Part shown: in pieces, positions 26,513 to 35,757 of the stretch
How positions within the stretch are numbered: the stretch's first letter is position 1
Layout of the letters: the number at the start of each line of letters is the position of its first letter
Origin: Deltaproteobacteria bacterium
Lineage (GTDB): Bacteria; Desulfobacterota; Binatia; UBA9968
Assembly (NCBI GenBank): GCA_009379725.1
Contig: WHTF01000019.1
Location: forward strand, 1-40,789
DNA length: 40,789 nt
Direction: 5' to 3'
Notes under the pieces: model-generated
What the model was told of the DNA's origin: nothing
Seen by the model: the letters and a program-made list of their open reading frames with translations, nothing else
The model's database searches: none
Position numbers and translations under genes: made by a program

Positions 26513-26766
26513 TTAGCCGACCAGCTTGTCGTACTCCGAATGAGGGCCAATCAAAACCACAGCAAATCGTCGCCTGTTTCGACGGCCAGCGCTCGATACT
26601 GTAAACCAACTCGGACAGCGCGGTACTTTCCAACCTTTTTGAAATGGAGAGACGGGTGCGAAGGGTTTGACTTCAAAAGTTCGTAGTTTTTATCCGCAAG
26701 TTCGCGAACCGATTTTGGCAGGGTTTGATAGCAATTCCAAAAACTCGGAGCGGCAAAATGGTTCAA
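26513..26766 (-). pseudogene. Frameshifted RelE/ParE-type toxin
   Basis: The frame starting at the TTG at 26766 reads LNHFAAPSFWNCYQTLPKSV and later HPSLHFKKVGKYRAVRVG and YRALAVETGDDLLWF, then a TGA at 26551-26553. In another frame the expected ending IGPHSEYDKLVG follows at once and stops at 26513. The restored protein, with one G put back to make a tryptophan codon, would be 84 residues. Relatives are ribosome-dependent RNases or gyrase poisons. The loss of the last 13 residues probably inactivates it. The TTG start overlaps the ancestral antitoxin stop. Confidence 0.75.
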
Positions 26767-26962
26767 ATCTCTTTGCTCTTTCCAGCGCGATGTGCCGCCA
26801 GGCCTCATCTGCGAGTTTGTCCAGTCTGCCTTCTCGAACATCCTTTTCGATTTGGCGGTCCCAAACTTGAGCGTCAAACTCAAGAAACCACCGACGGAAA
26901 GCGGCAAGTTCAGAAGGCGTGAGATTTTGGACTTCCTGTTCAATATTTTCGACCTTACTCAT
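26763..26962 (-). pseudogene. Frameshifted antitoxin of the RelE-type pair
   Basis: The frame from the ATG at 26962 reads MSKVENIEQEVQNLTPSEL and continues FRRWFLEFDAQVWDRQIEKDV, typical of the small antitoxins paired with this toxin. After DEAWR (about 26790) the natural tail, read in another frame, is HRAGKSKEI and a TGA that overlaps the toxin's TTG start (TTGA at 26763-26766). In the present frame translation runs on to 26690 with unrelated residues. The span of 200 bases is one short of 67 codons, which fits a single-base deletion. Confidence 0.7.
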
Positions 26963-27344
26963 GGAAACCTCCTAGCCCCTGATGGTAGCAGAGTTTCCCG
27001 CCCAGGGCTAACTTTTGAGTGCGCTCCCTGGGACGGTAAATTCTGGCGGAGGGAGGAAGAAAAAGAGACTTTTGTCGTTCGTCCCGCTGTCGTCCTCGGC
27101 TGCGCAAGCTGACATCTAATCCGAGATGAATTGCCATACAATAATGGCCCGTGTGTACCTTTGGTGCTGCGATCCTCGCGGTGAAAACAGAAATTAGAAC
27201 GTCTCCTTTTCGCTGCTTAGACTGGTTACGAGGGGGAGAGGAAAAATCAACTGGCTCGCTGATCTGGTAGTAGCCAAAACCTCTTACAGGTTCCTCCCTT
27301 TGGAAAAGGGAGGTTAGGAGGGATTTTCTTGAATACGAATTTCA
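26963..27344. other. 382-base stretch without a gene
   Basis: Between the antitoxin remnant and the SDR gene no frame resembles a protein. It contains the second copy of the palindromic repeat and its tail (27242-27327). The rest shows nothing I can assign. Confidence 0.6.
27242..27327. repeat. Copy 2 of the palindromic repeat, with perfect hairpin
   Basis: AAAAATCAACTGGC at 27242-27255 equals the tail of copy 1. At 27293-27313 CCTCCCTTT pairs with AAAGGGAGG around GGA, nine perfect pairs, and GGAGGGATTTT follows to 27327. The palindrome part matches copy 1 in reverse orientation. It sits 18 bases after the SDR stop on the minus strand and may serve there as a terminator. Confidence 0.6.
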
Positions 27345-28091
27345 TCAGACCATATAGGTGCCACAGTTAACGTTGTAGGCCTGGCCGGTGATGTAGGATG
27401 CGGCATCGCTGGCAAGAAAAAGAATCGGGCCGGCGATATCTTCGGGCTCGAGAACATGAGGCAGCGGCGTGGAATGCAACCGCTGCATCACCTCTTCTTC
27501 GGTTCGGTGGCCGCGCGGCATTGCGGTATTCGCGGACCCGGGACAGATCGCATTGACGGTAATCCCGTCGGGGCCCAATTCGCGTGCCAGAGCTTTAACG
27601 AATCCGATAATCGCGGCCTTGGAGGCAGCGTAATGCGAGAACTGCTTCATGCCATAATAGCCGATGCCGGAAGCCATGCTGATGATGCGGCCGCTCTTCT
27701 GGGCCCGCATGGCGGGCACGAACGCGCGGCAGCAAAGAAAATTGCCGCCGAGATTGATATCATGTGTGCGGTCCCAATCCGCCTCGGTCATATCGACTAC
27801 GGAAGATTTGAGATAGATACCGGCATCGTTGACCAGAATATCGATGCGGCCGAAACAATCGAAGGTTGTCTTTGCCAAGTGTTTGACCGAGGACTCGCTG
27901 GCGACGTTGACTTCTACTGCCAGAGCGCCGTGACCAAGAGCCTTGATCTCATTGGCAACGGAGTTTGCCTTTTCCCCCTGCAAATCGGCGACGACAATTT
28001 TAGCGCCCTCACGCGCCATTCCCAGTGCGATCGCACGACCGATCCCCTGAGCACCGCCGGTAATAACGGCAACTTTGTCTTTAAGTCTCAT
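27345..28091 (-). CDS. Short-chain dehydrogenase/reductase (SDR)
   Basis: The 248-residue protein has the classical SDR layout. TGGAQGIG (11-18) binds the cofactor, VADLQ follows strand 2, NDAG (88-91) replaces the usual NNAG, and the catalytic triad is Ser141, Tyr154 and Lys158 in HYAASKAA. The aspartate after strand 2 suggests NAD rather than NADP. The substrate is unknown. It overlaps the SDR gene before it by ATGA (28088-28091), so both are probably made together and may act in sequence on one compound. Confidence 0.93.
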   Translation of the reverse strand: MRLKDKVAVITGGAQGIGRAIALGMAREGAKIVVADLQGEKANSVANEIKALGHGALAVEVNVASESSVKHLAKTTFDCFGRIDILVNDAGIYLKSSVVDMTEADWDRTHDINLGGNFLCCRAFVPAMRAQKSGRIISMASGIGYYGMKQFSHYAASKAAIIGFVKALARELGPDGITVNAICPGSANTAMPRGHRTEEEVMQRLHSTPLPHVLEPEDIAGPILFLASDAASYITGQAYNVNCGTYMV

Positions 28092-28828
28092 GGCATCACC
28101 ACCCCTCCGTTGACATGAAAGGTCTGTCCGGTAATCGCGGCGCTCTCGGGTGTCGTGAGAAAGTAGTACATCTCGGCGAGATCCTCGGGTTTGCCGGTTC
28201 GTCCGAGAGGAATGCTTGACCAGCGACGATTGCGCGCTTCGGCCGATTCTTTTTCCAGAACACGCGGTGTATCCGTCGGTCCGGGAGCCACCGTGTTAAC
28301 GAGAATGCCGTCCGGCGCCAGTTCCAGCGCCAAGCTTTTGGTGAAAGCGATAATCCCGGCTTTGGCCGCGGAATAAGGCGTGCGCAGCGCCGAACCGGTC
28401 ACTCCATAATTAGACGCCGTGTTAAGGATCCGTCCGCTTTTTTGCTTTTGCATTATCGGCGCTACTTCGCGGCACATGAGGAACGTGCCCTTCAAGTTGG
28501 CGTCAATCACCTGTTTCCACTCGGCCCAAGTGAATTCTTCCATGCGTTTTGTGTACATGCTGCCGCCGGCGATGTTGGCAAGCACGTCGATCCGGCCGTA
28601 ACGCGAGGCGACATCGATGACCAGCGCTTTGACTTCGCGCGTTTGCGTAACATCGACGGACAAAGCGTCGGCCTTGCCGCCGGCGGAGGCGATTTCCCCC
28701 CTCACTGTCTCGGCAGCGGCGTGGTCAAAGTCGGCGATCACGACTGTCATACCTGCCGCCGCCATCTTGTGAGCCGCGGCGCCGCCGATGCCGCCCCCGC
28801 CGCCGCTAATCAACGCAACTTGACTCAT
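28088..28828 (-). CDS. Short-chain dehydrogenase/reductase (SDR)
   Basis: The 246-residue protein has SGGGGGIGGAAA (8-19) at the dinucleotide site, ADFDHA after strand 2 pointing to NAD, ANIAGG for the NNAG position, and catalytic Tyr152 and Lys156 in PYSAAKAG. It begins behind AAGGGGGTAGGAG, and the stop of a gene fragment lies 12 bases upstream, so it was once part of a longer operon. The two SDRs share a plan but differ in sequence, suggesting different reactions. Confidence 0.93.
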   Translation of the reverse strand: MSQVALISGGGGGIGGAAAHKMAAAGMTVVIADFDHAAAETVRGEIASAGGKADALSVDVTQTREVKALVIDVASRYGRIDVLANIAGGSMYTKRMEEFTWAEWKQVIDANLKGTFLMCREVAPIMQKQKSGRILNTASNYGVTGSALRTPYSAAKAGIIAFTKSLALELAPDGILVNTVAPGPTDTPRVLEKESAEARNRRWSSIPLGRTGKPEDLAEMYYFLTTPESAAITGQTFHVNGGVVMP

Positions 28829-28839
28829 CTCCTACCCCC

Positions 28840-29010
28840 TTAAGTGACACCACAATAAATGCCGCTGGTGTTCTGAACCATCACGCCGAAATCGCCCCAG
28901 GAGATCTCTTCGAAGCCTCCGCTTCTTTGTATTCTGACAATGGAGCGTTCGCCAAGGTCGCCGGCTCTGTGAAAAAGATCTGCCCCAAATGGAGTGCTGA
29001 AGTGGCTGAA
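28840..29010 (-). pseudogene. C-terminal remnant of an unidentified gene
   Basis: One minus frame ending in the TAA at 28840-28842 reads HRAGDLGERSIVRIQRSGG, then FEEISWGDFGVMVQNTSGIY and CGVT. This looks like a genuine protein C-terminus: balanced composition, and 12 bases from the next start. No start codon with a ribosome site is present; upstream the frame soon meets the stop of the tryptophanase-like remnant. I do not recognise the family. It probably belonged to the SDR operon. Confidence 0.45.
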
Positions 29011-29031
29011 TGAGCTGTGCTGTTTGGCCGC

Positions 29032-29399
29032 TCATAACGGTGTGAAATGGGAAGGTTCGTACTTGGATCGTTGGGGATCTTCGATCTGCTTGAGTCCTCG
29101 GACCTCATTGTGGTGCGCGTACGCATAGAGCAGCGCTTCCACCACGTCGTCCATATGACCCTGCACGTACTTGCGCGCCGGCACGGCAAGCCGAAGTAAA
29201 TCGGTGCCGTGCTCAGCGCGCTGACGCCGCTATCGGTGCAGAGATCGATATAGATCATCTCTTGTGGCAGCAATTCGGAATTGTAACCGGCGGCTTGCAG
29301 AACACTCTGACGCTCCTGCAAGGTTGTCTGGCGTAAAGGACGTACGACGGCGATTTCGTAAGGTACGAAAAACGAAATACCCAGAGAGCTATCGTTCAT
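29032..29399 (-). pseudogene. Tryptophanase/tyrosine phenol-lyase-like gene with the middle deleted
   Basis: The first 60 codons (29399 to about 29215) read PYEIAVVRPLRQTTLQERQ, then AAGYNSELLPQEMIYIDLC and TDSGVSAL. This is the N-terminal segment of beta-eliminating lyases. Right after that, in another frame, comes TDLLRLAVPARKYVQGHMDD and VVEALLYAYAHHNEVRGLK, then a tail with HFTPL and TGA at 29032. This is the C-terminal segment of the same family. About 340 of the usual 460 residues are missing, including the PLP-binding lysine, and the join is out of frame. It cannot be active. Confidence 0.75.
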
Positions 29400-29446
29400 C
29401 GCGAAATATTCCCGCGCCCATCACCATGCCGCCATCATGAAGTCGC

Positions 29447-30298
29447 TCATCGCGGAATTTTTTGTTCAACCTGTTCATCTTCCGGTGGCTCGTTCGCCTC
29501 GATTGCCGGCTTACTGCGCTGACTCTCGCGCGCCGTAAGAATGCTCAAGGCGCGGTGCACCATCTTTCGCTCGGTGGCGAATTTCAGATTTTTAATCACT
29601 TCCACCATGGGGAACCAACGCGCCTCGTCGACCTCGTGATCGTGGTCGCGAACATCGCCCTTCAAATAACGCAAAAGATAAAAGTGAACTCGTTTGTAGA
29701 TCCGGATCGGTTCGCCTTCTTTTGTTTTATCGCGGTAGGCGTAGCGGATATCGCCGAGTTTCTTGACCACACGCCCTTCTAATCCGGTTTCCTCACGCAC
29801 TTCGCGGAGCGCCGTGTCCTCGATACGCTCGCCCTCTTCCACATGACCCTTCGGCAAGCCCCAGCGGTTACGCACATGGATCAAGGCAATTTGAATTTCG
29901 TCGCCGTGTTTGCGGTAAACGACGCCGCCGGCCGATACTTCGCGAACGGTGCGTATGTTGTCGCTCCGCATTACCGGGTTCGGCGCGACCTGCTCTTTCA
30001 ACCAGCGCAGATACCCGTCACTCCCCTCGATCACCGGCAAGGCAATTACTTCCGGAACCGCATAGCTGTGGAGCTCTCGAACTCTTTTCTCCAGATCGGA
30101 GAAACGCTCCTTGCTGGTTTTGATGATGAGCAGCTCCTCTTCGCTGTGCTCGACCTTGCCCTGCCAGCGGTAGACCGACTGCACCGATTTGATGCGGTTC
30201 ACGCAGGCCGCAAGCCGCTCTTCGACGAGCGAATGGGCCAGCCGCTCCGCCTCCTCGGCCGATCCAGCGGTCACGTAAACAACCATAAATTGTTGCAT
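29447..30298 (-). CDS. CutA-Nudix hydrolase fusion protein
   Basis: The 283-residue protein joins two domains. Residues 1-105 are a CutA1 domain: ERLAACVNRIKSVQSVYRW, EELLIIKTSKERF, HSYAVPEVIALPV and YLRWL. CutA forms very stable trimers and is linked to divalent metal tolerance. Residues 117-255 are a Nudix domain with the full box from Gly151 to Leu173, including REVREETGL, and SAGGVVYRK at its start. Nudix enzymes cleave nucleoside diphosphate derivatives such as oxidised nucleotides or diadenosine polyphosphates. The reading frame is continuous across the linker, so this is a true fusion. The charged C-terminal tail is variable. Confidence 0.9.
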   Translation of the reverse strand: MQQFMVVYVTAGSAEEAERLAHSLVEERLAACVNRIKSVQSVYRWQGKVEHSEEELLIIKTSKERFSDLEKRVRELHSYAVPEVIALPVIEGSDGYLRWLKEQVAPNPVMRSDNIRTVREVSAGGVVYRKHGDEIQIALIHVRNRWGLPKGHVEEGERIEDTALREVREETGLEGRVVKKLGDIRYAYRDKTKEGEPIRIYKRVHFYLLRYLKGDVRDHDHEVDEARWFPMVEVIKNLKFATERKMVHRALSILTARESQRSKPAIEANEPPEDEQVEQKIPR

Positions 30299-30541
30299 TA
30301 CCTAGGATCTTATAACTGCCTTTCACCCTCAGTCAATCCGCCGAGGAATTGCTAAGCTTAAGGTCGCGGCCGTTCGCAAAAACAAGAATCCATGTGCTTA
30401 AAAGGAGAACCGCCGGAATATTTGGGCGCTGCGATCTTTGAAGCTCGAACGGTAGTTATGATTTTTGGTGTGCCGCAAACACAACACCGTAATGCGAGCT
30501 GTACCGGTGGGATGTTACCGTGAAGGATTCGATTAGCGTTA

Positions 30542-33500
30542 CTATTGATTAGGCGCCGCGGCGTAAGATTTTACGCGCAAGAGCGCATCCAGGTGAGTCA
30601 TGTTCAGCGGCTTTTGTAGAAAGTGGTCGAACTCCATGGTCCCTTGTCTTGGAACGTCTTCCTCGCCATAACCAGTCAAAGCAATAAACCTGGCGCCGCC
30701 GAAATCATCTATTTCTTTAAGACACTTCATAAGTTCATAGCCATTCATGTCCGGCAGGTTAATGTCTAAAAGAACCACGTCGGGATGAAATTGTCGCGCT
30801 ATTGCAAGCGCCGAACATCCGTTAGCAGCGGTGCGGACATCGTGCCCCTGTATTTCCAACAGAAGACCGGTGGATCGACAAGCCGTAGGATTGTCATCGA
30901 CTAAAAGTATCTTGAGTTTCCCTTTTTCGGTGTTCGACGATCGTCCTGACTTGTGGGCGTAGTGAGCGACGAGCTGCACCAGCGCATGACGATCGATCGG
31001 CTTACTCAAATAATCGTCGCATCCCGCCTGCAAGCACTTCTCGCGATCGCCCTTCATCGCTCCCGCGGTCAGCGCGATGATCGGTTTCTTAAAACCTTCC
31101 GCCCGCAGCCTGCGCGTTGTCTGGTAACCGTCTATGCCCGGCATCTGAATATCCATAATCACCAGATCGAACAAGTCGCCGTCCTGGCCGGATTCTTTGA
31201 TTTCTTCAATGGCCGCCTGGCCATCGCCAACGCCGGTTGCGCGCCCGCCCGCCTCTCTTACGAAGTGACTTATCAGATAGCGGATTTCGGCGCGGTCATC
31301 GACTACGAGAACGCGGCAATCGAGCGCCTGCGTCGTTTCGAGGCGTTCGCGTGAGCCTATCCCGATGGGATGCACCGTTGCGCCGCGCATCGGCCCGGTC
31401 GGAATGATGACATGAAAAGCGGTGCCTTTTCCCACCTTGCTATCGAATGAAATGTAGCCGCCGAGCATCTCCACTAAACGCCTGGTGATCGCCAGTCCCA
31501 ATCCGGTGCCGCCATATTCGCGAGTCGCCGAGCTATCCTCCTGGGTGAAGGGCTGAAACAAGCGCTGCTGTTGTGCCGGTGAAATACCGATACCGGTATC
31601 GACCACATCGATCTGGAGCAAATCGGTCTCCGCCAGAAATCTCACGATCATCTGCACGCTGCCCTGCTCGGTAAACTTGATCGCGTTACTCACGAGATTC
31701 ACGAGAATTTGCCGCAAGCGCGTACGGTCGGTTTCGATCGTTTCGGGCACGGCGCCATCGTATCTCAGGATCAGCGGCAGCTTTCTTTCTTTGGCGCGCA
31801 CGGTCATCAGCGTATGGGTCTCGGCGAGGAGCGCGGTTAAAGAAACGGATTCCTTATTGAGCTTGAGTTTGCCGGCTTCGATCTTCGACAGATCGAGAAT
31901 GTCGTCGATGATTTCAAGAAGGTAATTGCCGCTTTCCTTGATCGTCTTGACGCATTCGATATTGTCCGGATCGCTCAACTTCATCAACAGAATATCGGCA
32001 TAGCCCATGATCCCGGTCATAGGACTGCGAATCTCGTGGCTCATATTGGCCAGGAATTCATCCTTGCGCCGGTCGGCCTCCTTTAAAGCCTCTTCCGCTT
32101 GTTTGGACTCCGTGATGTCTATGATAAATTCGACACCCTCGTCTATGGCGAGCTGCGTTGCGGCAAACAATGCCCACCAGCGTGAACCATCCTTGCGGAT
32201 ATACTCCTTTTCGTAGGGAACGGTACGGCCCGTTGACTTTAACTCCTCGACGGCTTTGAGGGATTGCGGCATCCACTCCGGCGGCGTCATATGGTCCCAG
32301 CGCACCAGCCCCTTCTCAAGGTCGTCACGGCTGTATCCGCTCATGCGCAGAAAGGCATCATTGGTATCGGTGATTTTGCCGTTGATATTGAAAAAGATAA
32401 TGCCGACTGTTTCGATTTGAATCGCACGACGCAGACGCTCTTCGGACTCACGCAGTTTTTCTTCGGCTTGCTTGCGCACCGTGATGTCTTGAAAATAATT
32501 GGCAAGACCCCCGTCCGGCAGCGGGTAGACCCGGTTGGAATACCATCGACGCCATGGCGCATAATAACTTTCGAACGTGACCGGCACTCTCTCCGTCATC
32601 GCGCGGCGCAGGTGGAGTACGATGTCACTGTCCGCGGCTTCCGGGAAGATCTCGTCCCAGAAATGGGTGCCGATCACTGAGGCAGGGTCCATCCCATTGG
32701 CGGCCAGGATCCGATTGGCTTCGGAGTTCATGTAGGTCAAGCGCCAGCCGGCGTCGATCACCTGAAACCCGTCGGTGATGCTCTCCCAGATATGGGTGAT
32801 CCGCTGTTCTGCCTCGCGGCGGACGCGGGCGATCTCGAGGCGCGCTTTGACCCGCGCCAGCAGCTCGCGAGCGCCGAACGGCTTGACCACGTAATCGTCC
32901 GCGCCCGCGCTCATTCCTTCGACGTAGGCCTCTTCTCCCGCGCGCGCCGAAAGCAAGATCAGTGGAATCGTTCTGGTTCGGGCATCGGCACGCAGCTCGC
33001 GCAGCAGCTCGAATCCGCCCAGTCCGGGCATCATGACATCGGTGATGATGAGATCGGGCTGTTCCTCCCTGGCTGCCGCGAGCGCCTTGGCGCCATCTTC
33101 AACCGTTTCAACATGCCAGTGCGGCTCCAGCAGCCGGCGCAGGTAGTTACGCATGTCCCCATTGTCGTCGACGACGAGGATCCGCTCTGAAGCCGCCGAC
33201 AACAACGCCGGCGCTGGTGTGACCGCGGGCGCGCTAATCGAAAGCTGAGACGTTTTGCCGTACTCGTCATCGGCAAGCCATCGGAGCGCCTCCTCGACAA
33301 AAGGAGCCGCGCCGAGCGCGGTAGAGCCCAAAATACGCGGCGCGCTGAGGCGTTCCTTGGGAAGATGTGAGGAGCCCTTAGGGATAACGACTGTGAACGT
33401 TGTGCCTGCGCCCAAAACGCTCTCCACACTTAAGCTGCCGCCGTGCAACCTGACAAGCTCGTGCACCAGCGCGAGACCGATACCGGAGCCCTCTTCCGCG

Positions 33501-35101
33501 CGAGCGCGCGTGCCATGCACGCGATGAAACCGATCGAACATACGCGGCAACTCTTCTTCGGGAATGCCGACGCCGGTATCCCTGACGGCCAATGCGACGC
33601 TGTCGCTGGCGGAGCGCAGCGACACCTCGATCGCTCCCGCGAACGTGAACTTCAAGGCATTGGAGAGGAGATTGAGAACGATCTTTTCCCACAGATTGCG
33701 ATCGATGTAGATCGGCTCGTCGATTGCGGGGCAGTTCAGCACAAAAAGGAGTCCGGCGCGGTGCACCGCCGAGCAGAAGGTGCTCGCAAGCTCGCGAGTG
33801 AAAAGAGCGACATCCACCGGCTCATAGGTGGCCTGGATGCGGCCGGCTTCCACCCGCGCATAGTCGAGAAGTGTGTTCACAAGCTTCTGCAAGCGCACGG
33901 CGTTTCGCCTTAGCGTTTCCAAGTGCGCGCGCTGAAGCTCCGTGGTCTCGCCCAAAGTGCCCGAGAGCAATTCCTCCATGGGTCCAAGTATGAGCGTCAG
34001 CGGCGTGCGGAATTCGTGGCTAACGTTGCTGAAGAACGCTGTCTTTGCCCGGTCGATTTCCGCCAGCGCTTCAAGTCGCTTGTGTTCCGCCTCATAGGCT
34101 TGCGCGTTGGCGATGGCGGTGGCGATGTGTCCGGCCACGAGATCGAAGAAGTTGCGATAGGCGTCGTCGAGCACGCGGCGCGGACTCACACCGGCAACCA
34201 CGAGCCCCAACAATTTTTTATGGCCCGCGGCGAGCAGCGGCAGCACAATTGCCGTTGTTGCCGGCTCCGGCCAAGGCCCCCCCGAGGGCCGAATGCCCAC
34301 CAAGTCCAAATCAGCGCACTCCGCTGCCTGCCTGGTCCGGAGCACCGAAGCAATTGGCAAGGCTGGCAGGTTATCTTTTTCCTCTAGAGCAATGGATTCC
34401 GGGAGCCGCCACTCCCCTTCCAAGACACCCGTCGTTGCGGCCAAGCGCGCCGTTGCCAGGGCTTCGTCCACCACGTAAAGCGCCGCGCTGGGAATGTCGT
34501 GCGGGTTTTCCCACAGGACTCCTGCGGCCGCCTTGCAAGCCTCGGCAACGCTGTGCACTTTCGCTGCTTCGACACCAAGCTTGCGAAGAGTCTCCAGACG
34601 CCTGTTGCCAACCAGCTTCTCCGTAGTCTCCGTGCAGGCACAAAACATTCCATCTACCTTGTTACTCTCGCCGAACACAGGACTGAACGAAAAAGTGACG
34701 TAAACCTCTTCCTTCGGAAGTTTACGGTCAAAAAACATGAGAATATCTTCGGACCAACTCGCATTGCCAGTCGTCATGACCGTTTCGATCATGGGGCCGA
34801 TCGTGTCCCAAATCTCAGACCACGCCTCGCGACCCGAACGGCCGAGTACGGCCGGATGTTTGCCCCGGCCGAGAAATGAAATGTAGGCGTCGTTGTAGAA
34901 CAACGTCAACGCCGGTCCCCACCACACGTGCATGGGAAAGCGGGATGTGAGGCAGATACTGATAGCGATGCGGAGATTTTGAGGCCAACTCTCGGGCGGC
35001 CCGAGGTCCGTCTTTGACCAATCGAAGTCCCGCATGCGGCGAGCCATCTCGGTGTCACCGGGAAAGAGCTTACCCAGCTTGGCTGGAGCCGCAGGCGTCA
35101 T
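30542..35101 (-). CDS. Large soluble double-hybrid sensor histidine kinase/response regulator
   Basis: The protein of about 1519 residues has no membrane segment. Domains in order: PAS-like (1-165), GAF (180-345), HisKA with His362 in [10 protein letters not shown], HATPase (465-575), receiver with Asp688 in [13 protein letters not shown] (770-880), PAS (890-1000), a second HisKA with His1021 in [10 protein letters not shown], a second HATPase (1130-1235), a receiver with Asp1316, and a last receiver with Asp1445. All key histidines and aspartates are intact. There is no DNA-binding domain, so the output must pass to another protein. It lies 215 bases downstream of the receptor/YfiR/kinase/regulator operon. 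Signals are unknown; PAS and GAF domains sense small ligands, redox state or light. Confidence 0.92.
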   Translation of the reverse strand: MTPAAPAKLGKLFPGDTEMARRMRDFDWSKTDLGPPESWPQNLRIAISICLTSRFPMHVWWGPALTLFYNDAYISFLGRGKHPAVLGRSGREAWSEIWDTIGPMIETVMTTGNASWSEDILMFFDRKLPKEEVYVTFSFSPVFGESNKVDGMFCACTETTEKLVGNRRLETLRKLGVEAAKVHSVAEACKAAAGVLWENPHDIPSAALYVVDEALATARLAATTGVLEGEWRLPESIALEEKDNLPALPIASVLRTRQAAECADLDLVGIRPSGGPWPEPATTAIVLPLLAAGHKKLLGLVVAGVSPRRVLDDAYRNFFDLVAGHIATAIANAQAYEAEHKRLEALAEIDRAKTAFFSNVSHEFRTPLTLILGPMEELLSGTLGETTELQRAHLETLRRNAVRLQKLVNTLLDYARVEAGRIQATYEPVDVALFTRELASTFCSAVHRAGLLFVLNCPAIDEPIYIDRNLWEKIVLNLLSNALKFTFAGAIEVSLRSASDSVALAVRDTGVGIPEEELPRMFDRFHRVHGTRARAEEGSGIGLALVHELVRLHGGSLSVESVLGAGTTFTVVIPKGSSHLPKERLSAPRILGSTALGAAPFVEEALRWLADDEYGKTSQLSISAPAVTPAPALLSAASERILVVDDNGDMRNYLRRLLEPHWHVETVEDGAKALAAAREEQPDLIITDVMMPGLGGFELLRELRADARTRTIPLILLSARAGEEAYVEGMSAGADDYVVKPFGARELLARVKARLEIARVRREAEQRITHIWESITDGFQVIDAGWRLTYMNSEANRILAANGMDPASVIGTHFWDEIFPEAADSDIVLHLRRAMTERVPVTFESYYAPWRRWYSNRVYPLPDGGLANYFQDITVRKQAEEKLRESEERLRRAIQIETVGIIFFNINGKITDTNDAFLRMSGYSRDDLEKGLVRWDHMTPPEWMPQSLKAVEELKSTGRTVPYEKEYIRKDGSRWWALFAATQLAIDEGVEFIIDITESKQAEEALKEADRRKDEFLANMSHEIRSPMTGIMGYADILLMKLSDPDNIECVKTIKESGNYLLEIIDDILDLSKIEAGKLKLNKESVSLTALLAETHTLMTVRAKERKLPLILRYDGAVPETIETDRTRLRQILVNLVSNAIKFTEQGSVQMIVRFLAETDLLQIDVVDTGIGISPAQQQRLFQPFTQEDSSATREYGGTGLGLAITRRLVEMLGGYISFDSKVGKGTAFHVIIPTGPMRGATVHPIGIGSRERLETTQALDCRVLVVDDRAEIRYLISHFVREAGGRATGVGDGQAAIEEIKESGQDGDLFDLVIMDIQMPGIDGYQTTRRLRAEGFKKPIIALTAGAMKGDREKCLQAGCDDYLSKPIDRHALVQLVAHYAHKSGRSSNTEKGKLKILLVDDNPTACRSTGLLLEIQGHDVRTAANGCSALAIARQFHPDVVLLDINLPDMNGYELMKCLKEIDDFGGARFIALTGYGEEDVPRQGTMEFDHFLQKPLNMTHLDALLRVKSYAAAPNQ

Positions 35102-35316
35102 GACAATCTCCTACACATGGGCACAAATCAAGTCAGATGCTCGAGTTAAACGGACTGTAGTACCAGGCTCGATATGCGCGCGGGGCACATACCTCTAATA
35201 TCAACTCGCGGTTCCGAGTCAAGCAGTTTTCCGACAACCGGCTCAGGTGAGTGAGTCTCACTGATCCACGGTTTTTCCATCTGTGTTACCGGCCCAGTCT
35301 ACCCAGGCCAGCTTGT

Positions 35317-35757
35317 TCAATTGTCTTTAAATTGATTGTATTCCAGCCAATACCATTTGAAGGCTTTTGCCAGGTCGTCGAGTTGTTCAGGCGACGGCGG
35401 CTTGACGATATAGGAGTTGGCGCCGAGCGAGTAGCATCTGCTTAAATCGCTTGCTTCGTTGGATGACGTGAGCACGATGACTACCAGCGATTCAAACTCT
35501 TTCCGGCGCCGAATCCACGCCAGCACTTCGTGCCCTGATATGAGCGGCAGTTTCAGATCGAGAAAAACAACGGCCGGCAGAGGATAGTTGCCGCGGTCGC
35601 TGAATTTGCCTGCGCCGCCGAGATAATCCACGGCTTCCTGGCCATCATCCACCACGAACAGAGGATTGATGACGCGAGCGCCCTTGAGAGCGCGCTTCAT
35701 CAGAAACACATCGTCTTCGTTGTCCTCGACCAGCAGGATCGCGCGATCAGTTGTCAT
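35317..35757 (-). CDS. Single-domain response regulator (Rcp1-like)
   Basis: The 146-residue protein is one receiver domain with acidic pocket EDNEDD (11-16), phosphorylated Asp67 in VVFLDLKLP, threonine in VLTSS and lysine in VKPPSP. The loop around 50-60 is of the longer kind found in Rcp1/phytochrome-type regulators. Without an output domain it works by protein contact or as a phosphate relay. Its start overlaps the end of the histidine kinase gene by 11 bases, which makes that kinase the probable partner. Confidence 0.94.
   Translation of the reverse strand: MTTDRAILLVEDNEDDVFLMKRALKGARVINPLFVVDDGQEAVDYLGGAGKFSDRGNYPLPAVVFLDLKLPLISGHEVLAWIRRRKEFESLVVIVLTSSNEASDLSRCYSLGANSYIVKPPSPEQLDDLAKAFKWYWLEYNQFKDN

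Noticed and set aside
26513-26962. Frameshifts due to poor sequence quality
   Set aside because: Every large gene in the window, including a 4.5-kb one, is intact, so a local error in both halves of one small module is less likely than decay. Read data could still overturn this.
26955-27141. Two overlapping 60-residue ORFs
   Set aside because: Neither has protein-like composition, a ribosome site or a recognisable motif; they lie over the antitoxin start and the adjacent gap.
28881-29399. A 172-residue hypothetical protein
   Set aside because: Only its first 60 residues are protein-like; the rest is the wrong frame across a tryptophanase-like C-terminus and another remnant.
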